The position numbers and the translations under genes are program-made. Under the pieces are notes generated by a model that saw only the letters and a list, made by a program, of their open reading frames with translations, had not been told where the DNA came from and ran no database searches. A stretch of DNA of 54,738 bases from assembly GCA_964471565.1 (NCBI GenBank), contig CAYYFK010000003.1, positions 1 through 54,738 on the forward strand, given 5' to 3'. This stretch comes from JABIBT01 sp964471565 (lineage in GTDB: Archaea; Nanobdellota; Nanobdellia; SCGC-AAA011-G17; PNOQ01). This document shows positions 8,437 through 14,753 of the stretch, piece by piece (position 1 is the first letter of the stretch; every line of letters begins with the position of its first letter).

Positions 8437-8486
8437 AGCCTGACCCTTCGGGGTGTCTGGGTTCAAATCCCAGTCCCGGCGTTTTC

Positions 8487-8768
8487 TTATAACATATTAT
8501 TCTCTACCAGAGATTTAGTGAATTTGAACTCCTGTGTACTATAACTTTCTACTAACATTAGAAGTAGTGCAGATTTCGCAATTTCTCTTGGATTTAAAGG
8601 AGTCATTACCTCTAAAGATTCAAATTTTTTTGTTAAATTTTCATATCTTTCTTTAATTTCTGAAACTGGATAATTGGCCAAAGCATTTCCAATTTCAAAT
8701 ATTTGTTCTGGAGTATTCGCTTCTGCTAGTCTTGTGTATAACTCATTTGTGTACATATTTTCTTTCAT
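8487..8768 (-). CDS. hypothetical protein, 93 aa, last gene of a three-gene operon
   Basis: Helical soluble protein (MKENMYTNELYTRLAEANTP...) with no recognised domain. I chose the ATG at 8766-8768 because it overlaps the stop of the preceding gene as ATGA, the pattern of translational coupling; a longer start at 8795 would bury 27 nt in the upstream gene. It ends 6 nt from the tRNA-Ser 3' end, transcribed convergently. Confidence 0.5.
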   Translation of the reverse strand: MKENMYTNELYTRLAEANTPEQIFEIGNALANYPVSEIKERYENLTKKFESLEVMTPLNPREIAKSALLLMLVESYSTQEFKFTKSLVENNML

Positions 8769-8944
8769 TTTCTTCCGTATCTCCTTTTGAGGCATTCATG
8801 ATATCTTCTTAATTTTGCTACATAAGTCAAGTCATATATATTGCCCTTTGGTTTTATACATGGTCCTAGTCTTCCCAATCTGCTAGTTAAATCATATGCA
8901 CTTCCAGGATAATTTAATTTTTTTTCTAAAGATTTTTTTGTCAT
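8765..8944 (-). CDS. small basic protein, 59 aa, paralogue of its upstream neighbour
   Basis: Starts MTKKSLEKKL and ends AKLRRYHECLKRRYGRK. The protein upstream (8944-9195) starts MSKKSLERRL and ends AKLRKCGQYKKRRYG, so both ends match and the two are tandem paralogues. The ATG overlaps the upstream stop (TAATG) and its own TGA overlaps the next ATG, so all three genes are coupled. The very basic C-terminus suggests nucleic-acid binding, which is an inference only. Confidence 0.55.
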   Translation of the reverse strand: MTKKSLEKKLNYPGSAYDLTSRLGRLGPCIKPKGNIYDLTYVAKLRRYHECLKRRYGRK

Positions 8945-9195
8945 TATTTATGCCTCCACGTTCCATATCTTCTTTTTTTATACTGTCCACACTTTCTAAG
9001 CTTAGCTTCTTGTACCGAATAGGAATTTAATATATCTGCACGTACTTTTGAAACTGGCCACGCTTTTTTAGTTAAATTATATCTTAGTGGTATCTCTAAA
9101 CATATTTTTAATGTATCGTTATGCATAGCTCTAAACGCCAACATTAGGCCAATATCGCTTGCACTTAATCTCCTTTCTAAAGATTTTTTTGACAC
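8944..9195 (-). CDS. small basic protein, 83 aa, first gene of three-gene operon
   Basis: Starts with GTG. The N-terminal MSKKSLERRL and C-terminal KKRRYGTWRHK are shared in outline with the 59-aa downstream paralogue, with a longer middle. There are no membrane segments; single Cys residues only. The family is unknown. The region immediately upstream holds the promoter of the divergently transcribed RNA candidate at 9266. Confidence 0.5.
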   Translation of the reverse strand: MSKKSLERRLSASDIGLMLAFRAMHNDTLKICLEIPLRYNLTKKAWPVSKVRADILNSYSVQEAKLRKCGQYKKRRYGTWRHK

Positions 9196-9236
9196 AGTTC
9201 CTATGGTGCCTTTGTTTTTTTAAAGATTTAGTTAGT

Positions 9237-9335
9237 TTTATAAGTAGATTAAAAAATATAGAATTAAGACGTTTGGCCAACACCCTCTGATTTATGCTTT
9301 GAGCTAAAGATGAAAAAGGGACACTACAACGTCTT
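9237..9335 (+). ncRNA. candidate structured RNA with K-turn-like core
   Basis: A TTTATAAG box (9237-9244) predicts transcription starting at about 9266, exactly where an 8-bp perfect inverted repeat begins: AAGACGTT (9266-9273) with AACGTCTT (9328-9335). Inside it CCCT pairs with AGGG. CTGA (D-box type) then faces AAGATGA (C-box type, one mismatch to RTGATGA), the pieces of a kink-turn that L7Ae would bind. No open frame covers it. It is not a classical C/D sRNA because the box order and spacing differ. Transcription is unproven. Confidence 0.45.
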
Positions 9336-9355
9336 TCAAAACTTTTTAGAAATAC

Positions 9356-9385
9356 TTATATAGTAGTTATATAGTACTATATAAC
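9356..9385 (+). promoter_or_regulatory. toxin-antitoxin promoter with 20-bp perfect palindrome operator
   Basis: TATA-like TTATATAG at 9356-9363 lies about 27 nt before the antitoxin ATG (9386). Between them GTTATATAGTACTATATAAC (9366-9385) is a perfect 20-nt palindrome abutting the start codon and so covering the transcription start. This is the expected layout for autorepression by a ribbon-helix-helix antitoxin. Confidence 0.75.
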
Positions 9386-9619
9386 ATGAATACAACTATA
9401 CAAATAAAGGATACTACATTAGAAAGGTTGAAAGACTTAAAAACTTCTTCTAGAGTAAGTTATGATGAATTAATCAATAATATGATTGATGAAACTGGAG
9501 CTGAAATTCTTACTGAAAAAGAAATTGAAGAGATTAAAGAAGGTTTAGAAGATGTAAGGGCAGGTAGAGTCTATTCAATTGAAGAAGTTGCTAAGGATTT
9601 TGGGATAGATCTAAAATAA
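9386..9619 (+). CDS. RelB/RHH-type antitoxin, 77 aa
   Basis: The N-terminus (TTIQIKDTTLERLKDLK) is a ribbon-helix-helix DNA-binding fold: beta strand, two helices, then SYDELINNMIDE. The acidic C-terminal tail (EEIKEGLEDVRAGRVYSIEEVAKDFG) is the sort that wraps a RelE-type toxin. It is leaderless, with the operator palindrome directly at its start. The stop is 1 nt before the toxin ATG, so the two are co-translated. The pair is likely an addiction or stress module that represses itself. Confidence 0.85.
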   Translation: MNTTIQIKDTTLERLKDLKTSSRVSYDELINNMIDETGAEILTEKEIEEIKEGLEDVRAGRVYSIEEVAKDFGIDLK

Positions 9620-9620
9620 A

Positions 9621-9875
9621 ATGTATGCTATTAGTATTTCTAGAAGGGCCTTGAGAGATTTAAAAAAATTAGATTCTAATACAAAAAGAGAAATATTGAG
9701 AAAAATTTATAGCATAAGACATAAACCATTTAGTCACATAAAAAGACTTCAAGGTAAAAAATTATGGAGACTAAGAATGGGAGATTATAGGGCTGTTATT
9801 GATGTTATTGTAAAAGGAAATAAAATTATTGTATTGAGAATTGGACATAGAAAACACGTTTATAATAAAATCTAA
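9621..9875 (+). CDS. RelE/ParE-superfamily toxin, 84 aa
   Basis: Typical length and sequence of a RelE toxin: YAISISRRALRDLKKLD at the start, HIKRLQGKKLWRLRMGDYRAVIDV in the middle and VLRIGHRKHVYNKI at the end. The conserved Arg/Lys/His residues of mRNA-cleaving RelE proteins (RLRMGDYR and GHRKHVY) are present, so it is probably active. It directly follows its antitoxin. A ParE-like gyrase target cannot be excluded from sequence alone. Confidence 0.88.
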   Translation: MYAISISRRALRDLKKLDSNTKREILRKIYSIRHKPFSHIKRLQGKKLWRLRMGDYRAVIDVIVKGNKIIVLRIGHRKHVYNKI

Positions 9876-9914
9876 TTAACAAGTTTTTTAAATGAAAATA
9901 AATAAGATAGTTCT

Positions 9915-10094
9915 ATGGTCAAAGTTAGTGTAAGTAAAAAGAAGTGTATTGGGTGCGGAACTTGTGTTGCTTTATGTAATAATTTTGAAATGGATGGAGA
10001 TAAAGCAAAAGTAAAGAATCCTAACCCTAAAACAGTGGGTTGTAATAAAAAAGCAAAAGATAGTTGTCCAGAGGATGCAATAAGTATAAAATGA
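9915..10094 (+). CDS. ferredoxin, single [4Fe-4S] cluster, 59 aa
   Basis: Cys at 11, 14, 17 in C-x2-C-x2-C plus C51 in SCPEDAI provide four cluster ligands. C21 and C43 can form the disulfide typical of small thermotoga/pyrococcus-type ferredoxins. It is a likely electron carrier for the oxidoreductase and hydrogenase-like genes encoded on the opposite strand at 10963-14079. Its TGA overlaps the ATG of the next gene (ATGA), implying one transcript. Confidence 0.85.
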   Translation: MVKVSVSKKKCIGCGTCVALCNNFEMDGDKAKVKNPNPKTVGCNKKAKDSCPEDAISIK

Positions 10095-10966
10095 TTGAAT
10101 GGTATGTTCTTGCATTGATTTCGGCTCTATTTTCAGCTAGTGCTGCAATCTTTGAAAAAAAAATATTATTCAAAGAAAAAGCTTTAGCGTTTTCTACTGC
10201 CTTGGCAATATTTAATTTAGTTTTAGCTATTCCTTTTTTCTTTTTTATAGATATGTCTAGTGTCTCTTCAATTAGTTTGCTTGTTTTATTTTTTAAATCG
10301 ATCCTTGGAGCTTTTGCGTTTCTTTGTGTAATGTTGGGTATTAAAAATTTGGAGATTAGTAATGCTTTGCCTTTGCTTGTTTTGACTCCAGGTTTTGTTG
10401 CTTTTTTTGCATTTATTTTTCTAAAAGAAGTATTATCTGGAATTGAACTAATTGGAATGCTATTGTTGTTGGGAGGAACATATATTTTACAACTTAAGTT
10501 AAATCAAAGATTTTTGGACCCCTTTAGAATTTTTTGGAAATCAAAAGGACATAAGTATATAATTTGGGCGTTGATTTTATTTACAATAACTTCTATTCTT
10601 GATAAGGCCCTTCTTAAGACTTTTAAACTTCCTGTAAATGCGTTTATGGGTTTTCAACATTTATTTTTAGCTATTGTTTTTATTGCGGTAGTTTTATTCA
10701 GTGGAAAAATTAGAGATGTAGCTAATCCCTTAAAGAACTCTTGGAAATGGATACTCCCATTGGCTTTTTTGACAATTACTTATAGGTACACACAGATAGA
10801 AGCTGTAAAGGCTGCTTCTGTTGCTTTGGTTTTGTCATTAAAAAGAGTCTCGGTTTTCTTTGCCGTACTAATTGGGGGAAGTTTGTTTAAAGACCATAGT
10901 CTTTTGAGAAGAGTTTTGGCAACTGCAGTAATGATTCTTGGTGCAGTATTTATTATAACTGGCTAA
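10091..10966 (+). CDS. EamA-family (DMT) permease
   Basis: About 291 aa with around ten hydrophobic helices in two homologous halves, as in EamA/drug-metabolite transporters (first half ends near LLLLGGTYILQL; second half has EAVKAASVALVLSLKRVSVFFAVLIGG). The start at 10091 is preferred because it overlaps the ferredoxin stop. The substrate is unknown; the coupling to a ferredoxin gene is unusual and may only reflect packing. It meets the hydrogenase-like gene tail to tail with 4 nt overlap. Confidence 0.8.
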   Translation: MIEWYVLALISALFSASAAIFEKKILFKEKALAFSTALAIFNLVLAIPFFFFIDMSSVSSISLLVLFFKSILGAFAFLCVMLGIKNLEISNALPLLVLTPGFVAFFAFIFLKEVLSGIELIGMLLLLGGTYILQLKLNQRFLDPFRIFWKSKGHKYIIWALILFTITSILDKALLKTFKLPVNAFMGFQHLFLAIVFIAVVLFSGKIRDVANPLKNSWKWILPLAFLTITYRYTQIEAVKAASVALVLSLKRVSVFFAVLIGGSLFKDHSLLRRVLATAVMILGAVFIITG

Positions 10967-11799
10967 TATGTAAATTTTATTCCTTTTGCTTTTTCTACTA
11001 TTCCTTTGTTTTCTTTGGGAATATCTTCTTTTTTAGATTTTTCTAGATAGGCAAAAACCTTTTTCTTTTTCTGAGGAATTGTTAGTTTTTTAGTTGTTTT
11101 TGGTCCTCCAATACATCCCCCTATGCAAAATAAAGCATCTAAGAATCTTATTTTTGGATCTGGGTTGTCTAAGAATTCCATAACTTTTTTTATCCCCGAA
11201 ATACTTTTTATTTCATCTTTTCTTATTACTCCTTTAAGATGTGCTGTTTTTGCTAATCCGCCCTCTAATGGATATATTTTTGTATAGTCATTGTAGAATT
11301 TATCAAACAATTTTTTTTCTTTGTTCTTTTTTATTTTATGTTTTTTGAATAATTCTCTTAATTGCTCATAATCAATTACATAATCTACATATTTTGAATT
11401 TTTTGCTTCTAGTTTTTTATAATCACAAGGAGATAAGAAAACTGTTTTGTGTTTTGGATATATCTTTCTACATATTTTTCCAGTTGCAACCATTGGGCTG
11501 TCTATTTTTGCTATGTTTTTTTTATATTTGGGATATTTGAGTTTTATTGTTTCTACTATTCCTGGACAAGGAGAAGCAATTAATAATTTTTTAGAATTTT
11601 TTAATTGTTTGTGATACTCTCTATTAATCATCTTTGCCCCAAAAGTTAATTCTACTGCTTTATCAAAACCTAATTTTTTTAATTGTGTTAAAATTGAAGG
11701 ATAATCAAAATCTGCTATAAAACTTGGAGCTACTAAAGCTACCATCTTTGTTTTTTTCTTTAATTCTTTTTCTATTCTTGGAATGTTGTCTTTATCCAC
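10963..11799 (-). CDS. minimal [FeFe]-hydrogenase-like protein (H-cluster domain only), 278 aa
   Basis: This is the iron-hydrogenase large C-terminal domain without accessory FeS domains. The three signature regions are SPCPG (C78), SPCDYKKLE (C125, K128, E131) and DALFCIGGCIGG (C225, C229), so all four H-cluster cysteines are kept. SPMVATGKICRK matches the helix that follows motif 1. The residue equal to the proton-relay Cys (TSCCP in classical enzymes) is Pro77. Minimal [FeFe] hydrogenases have been reported in DPANN archaea. The start overlaps the stop of the oxoacid oxidoreductase beta gene by 8 nt, so it belongs to that operon and could oxidise reduced ferredoxin by making H2. A non-catalytic or sensory role (NARF/HydS-like) is the main alternative. 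Confidence 0.8.
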   Translation of the reverse strand: MDKDNIPRIEKELKKKTKMVALVAPSFIADFDYPSILTQLKKLGFDKAVELTFGAKMINREYHKQLKNSKKLLIASPCPGIVETIKLKYPKYKKNIAKIDSPMVATGKICRKIYPKHKTVFLSPCDYKKLEAKNSKYVDYVIDYEQLRELFKKHKIKKNKEKKLFDKFYNDYTKIYPLEGGLAKTAHLKGVIRKDEIKSISGIKKVMEFLDNPDPKIRFLDALFCIGGCIGGPKTTKKLTIPQKKKKVFAYLEKSKKEDIPKENKGIVEKAKGIKFTY

Positions 11800-12574
11800 T
11801 TTTTAAGTTCTCATCTAACGTTCTTCTTTTTTCTTTATAGAATATTCCTATTGGGATTTTTCCTTTATTAGAATTATAATCCCATTTATCTGCTATTGCA
11901 AAAGCTTTCTTTATGTTATTTTTATTGCTTACTTTATACATATATTTGTCTAATTTATTCATTTCTAGGTTGAAGATTAAACAGTTTTGAATTATATCTA
12001 CAAATGAGAATCCTTTGTGTTTTATTGCTTGTTTTATTATACTTGCTGTATGTTTTATGTCATTTGCGTTGCATCTAGCGACGAATGTAGCTCCAGAAGA
12101 CAATGCCAGTCTTATTGGGTTCAATGGCTTGTTTTTGTTCCCAAATGGCTCAGATTTTGCTGTAAATCCTTGCTGTGACGTGGGTGTTACTTGACCTGTT
12201 GTTAATGAAAAAGATTGATTATTATGGACGATTAGAGTCGTATTTGCATTGTATCTTCCTGCACTTATGAAATGAGCTAATCCTTCTGAATAGGTATCTC
12301 CATCTCCTGCGAATCCTATTACATTTAATTTTGGATTTCCTACATTTATTCCCAACATAGTCGGTATAACTCTCCCATGTAGGGTGTAAATTCCACTTAA
12401 GTTAATATAGTCAAATATTTTTGCATGACAACCAATTCCAGTGACCATTGCAAAGTTTTTGTGTTTATATCCTTCTTTAATTAGTGAATTTATAGCTTGT
12501 TTTGTAGATTCTAAAATTAAGTTATTTGGGCATCCTGGGCACCATGTATTTGTATTTTTTGTTTTTAGATTCAT
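11792..12574 (-). CDS. korB: 2-oxoacid:ferredoxin oxidoreductase beta subunit
   Basis: 260 aa. The thiamine-diphosphate-binding subunit: CPGCPN near the N-terminus, GIGCHAKIFDY, the Mg-TPP motif GFAGDGDTYSEGLAHF and NNQSFSLTTGQVTPTSQQG. It oxidatively decarboxylates a 2-oxoacid to acyl-CoA, passing electrons to ferredoxin. Its start overlaps the alpha subunit stop by 4 nt. Substrate preference (pyruvate, 2-oxoglutarate or broad) cannot be fixed from sequence, but the linked acetyl-CoA synthetase favours pyruvate. Confidence 0.92.
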   Translation of the reverse strand: MNLKTKNTNTWCPGCPNNLILESTKQAINSLIKEGYKHKNFAMVTGIGCHAKIFDYINLSGIYTLHGRVIPTMLGINVGNPKLNVIGFAGDGDTYSEGLAHFISAGRYNANTTLIVHNNQSFSLTTGQVTPTSQQGFTAKSEPFGNKNKPLNPIRLALSSGATFVARCNANDIKHTASIIKQAIKHKGFSFVDIIQNCLIFNLEMNKLDKYMYKVSNKNNIKKAFAIADKWDYNSNKGKIPIGIFYKEKRRTLDENLKSG

Positions 12575-14079
12575 TTTAATTGTTTTCTTAATTCATCTGA
12601 AAGGAATGGCCTTCCGTCATATTTTAGTATCCTATTATTTATTTTGATTCCAGTTTTTTCTCTAATCAATCTTCCTAATTGACCTGTTAGATTGTTTTCC
12701 ACCAAAATTACTTTCTTTGCTTTTTTGATTTCTTTTCTAATTTGATCAGAAATTGGCATTAAGTATAATACTTGTAGAAATTTGAAATCTTTGCCTTCAA
12801 TTGCGTCTAATATTGCTCCTTTTGTTGATCCGCAACCAATGATTAGATTTTTACTATTCTTTTTTCCATGAATTTTTATCATTTCGAATTTTTTTGCTTC
12901 TTTTTTTATTTTTTGATATTTGATTATTCTAGAATCTGCGTTTTTCTTTAGTAGACTTGCTTCTTCTGTGGTGTTACCAAATTTATCATGTTCATATCCT
13001 GAGGCCTTTACTATTGTTTTTCCTGGAATTTTTCTATTTACTTTTGGTATTATTGCTTTATTTATTTTATCACATATACTAAACTCTGATTCTGCTAAAT
13101 GTTTGTCTGAAAGAATAATAGATAGGGTGTTGAATTTTTCTGATAAGTAGAATGCCTCATTTGTTTTTTCTATTGCTTCTTTTGGATCTCCAGGGGCAAT
13201 AACAACTCTTGGAAACTCTCCGTGTCCTCCCCTTAAGGCAATGTTTATATCTCCTTGGATAGTATATGTTGGAGTTCCAGTTCCTGGGCCAGGTCTTGCT
13301 GCTAAGTAAACCACTAAAGGAATTTCAGACATGCCTTGTAGACTTAAACCTTCTGTCATTAAGTCGAATCCTCCTCCAGATGTGCCAATCATTGTTCTTT
13401 TTCCAGTAAAGCTTGAACCTAGGGCGGCGTTTACAACCGCTATTTCATTTTCTGGTTGGAAAACTATAAAATTATTCTTTTTTTGATTTGCTGCTAAAAT
13501 GTGCATAACTCCTGTTGCGGGAGTCATTGGATAAGCTATGTATCTGTCTATCTTTGAATTAATTGCCCCAGTGGCTACTGCTTGAGATCCACTCATTACA
13601 TTAATTTTGTTTTTTAATTTTTTAAGATGAAACAATTCTTTTTCTGAATTGTACCCCTTTTCTGCCGCTTGGAATGTTTCTTTAGAATTAAATTCTTTTT
13701 TTATTTCATCAATTAAATATTTTTTCTCTATTCCTAAGATTTTAATAAATGCTCCTGCCAATGCAATGTTAATATTTCTTCCTAATTTTTCAAATTCTTT
13801 GTAAGTTATTATCAATCCTTTTTTTGTAAGTTCTTTTTTATGAGTTTTTGCAGTGTTATCATCTAAAGCTAGAATACAATTTATTTTGCTTTCATGGCTG
13901 CTAATCTGTTTGTCTGATATGTTTAGTACGTTAAAATTGTGGCCTCCCCTTATCAATGAAGGATAGTCTCTATAGTTAAATATGTAATATCCGTGCTTTG
14001 TTAATATTTGAGAAATTATTTGGGATATCTTATTTATACCTTGACCTGATTTTCCCCCAATAAGAACACTTAACCTCAT
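12571..14079 (-). CDS. korA: 2-oxoacid:ferredoxin oxidoreductase, fused gamma-alpha subunit
   Basis: 502 aa. Residues about 1-160 are the gamma domain (GGKSGQGINKISQIISQIL, YPSLIRGGHNFNVL); the rest is the alpha (pyrimidine-binding) domain with GSQAVATGAI, YPMTPATGVMH, TSGGGFDLMTEGLSLQG and GDPKEAIEKTNEAF. This gamma-alpha fusion is the usual two-subunit archaeal arrangement; no delta ferredoxin subunit is in the operon, so the free ferredoxin at 9915 may serve. First gene of an operon korA-korB-hydrogenase-like, with a TATA-like AT-rich spacer shared divergently with the CYTH gene. Confidence 0.92.
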   Translation of the reverse strand: MRLSVLIGGKSGQGINKISQIISQILTKHGYYIFNYRDYPSLIRGGHNFNVLNISDKQISSHESKINCILALDDNTAKTHKKELTKKGLIITYKEFEKLGRNINIALAGAFIKILGIEKKYLIDEIKKEFNSKETFQAAEKGYNSEKELFHLKKLKNKINVMSGSQAVATGAINSKIDRYIAYPMTPATGVMHILAANQKKNNFIVFQPENEIAVVNAALGSSFTGKRTMIGTSGGGFDLMTEGLSLQGMSEIPLVVYLAARPGPGTGTPTYTIQGDINIALRGGHGEFPRVVIAPGDPKEAIEKTNEAFYLSEKFNTLSIILSDKHLAESEFSICDKINKAIIPKVNRKIPGKTIVKASGYEHDKFGNTTEEASLLKKNADSRIIKYQKIKKEAKKFEMIKIHGKKNSKNLIIGCGSTKGAILDAIEGKDFKFLQVLYLMPISDQIRKEIKKAKKVILVENNLTGQLGRLIREKTGIKINNRILKYDGRPFLSDELRKQLK

Positions 14080-14156
14080 GTTTTAATTTTGAAAAGTTGA
14101 ATATATAAAATTATCGCATAGTAAAATATATAAATCCTTAATTTAAAATCTAATGT

Positions 14157-14753
14157 ATGTTGCTTGAAGTTGAAACTAAAGTTAAGCTTAATGATTCTGA
14201 AGTCCCTGAACTTAGGGAGAAAATTAAGAAAATAGCTAGGTTTAAAACTAGAGGAAAAAAGGCAGATGATTACTTTGCTATTCAAGATAAAAATTACCCA
14301 AAAAAAGCATTTAGAATAAGAGCAACGAAGGATAAATTTGAAGTGAATTTTAAAAGATCTCTTAAGAAACATTGGACAAAGGAGATTGTTGTTAAGGAAG
14401 AATTTGAATTTAAATTAAAAGGAAAAGATAAAGTTGAATCCCTTCTTACGTTATTTAATGATCTTGGATTTGTTGAGTGGGTAAAAAAAATAAAATGGAA
14501 TGAGACTTATGCGTATAAGAAAGACAAGAGAGTTTCTATTGAGATAAACAGGGTTAAGCATTTGGGTTATTTTATGGAAATAGAATATTTGTGTAAACCT
14601 CGTGAGATAAGAAAAGCAAGAAGGAAAATTTTGAAGGTTTTAAAGATATTAGAAATAAAACCTAATCAAATTGATAATACTGGATATACTAGGATGCTTT
14701 GGTACAAGGGTACAAAAAGCAAAAGAAAATTTTTAGAGAGAAGCATAAAATAA
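14157..14753 (+). CDS. CYTH-domain protein (CyaB/ThTPase-like)
   Basis: 198 aa. The N-terminal LLEVETKVKL gives the E-x-E-x-K signature of the CYTH triphosphate-tunnel fold. Further tunnel residues appear in AFRIRATKDKFEVNFKR, VKEEFEF and YFMEIEYLC. The family includes class IV adenylate cyclases, thiamine-triphosphatases and inorganic triphosphatases; which applies cannot be told. A TATA box about 27 nt upstream suggests leaderless expression, and the acetyl-CoA synthetase gene follows with no gap. Confidence 0.85.
   Translation: MLLEVETKVKLNDSEVPELREKIKKIARFKTRGKKADDYFAIQDKNYPKKAFRIRATKDKFEVNFKRSLKKHWTKEIVVKEEFEFKLKGKDKVESLLTLFNDLGFVEWVKKIKWNETYAYKKDKRVSIEINRVKHLGYFMEIEYLCKPREIRKARRKILKVLKILEIKPNQIDNTGYTRMLWYKGTKSKRKFLERSIK

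Larger units (their letters stand above)
8342..8481 (+). tRNA. tRNA-Ser(GGA) with two introns
   Basis: The acceptor arm GCCGGGA pairs with TCCCGGC; the D-arm is GCATAATCTGGTATTGC, the long variable arm GACCC-TTC-GGGGT marks a serine tRNA, and the T-arm is CTGGGTTCAAATCCCAG. The anticodon stem is rebuilt only after removing two introns: CAG (8369-8371) + GC (8405-8406), loop CTGGAA + A, then GCCTG (8438-8442). The anticodon is GGA at 8409-8411. No CCA is encoded. An ATTTATAAG box at about 8309 lies at promoter distance. It is nearly identical in its D- and T-arms to tRNA-Ser(GCT) at 34885. Confidence 0.88.

Noticed and set aside
9266..9335. Classical C/D box sRNA or H/ACA RNA
   Set aside because: D'/C' order and spacing are wrong for C/D and there is no ACA at the right distance for H/ACA; kept only as a generic K-turn candidate.
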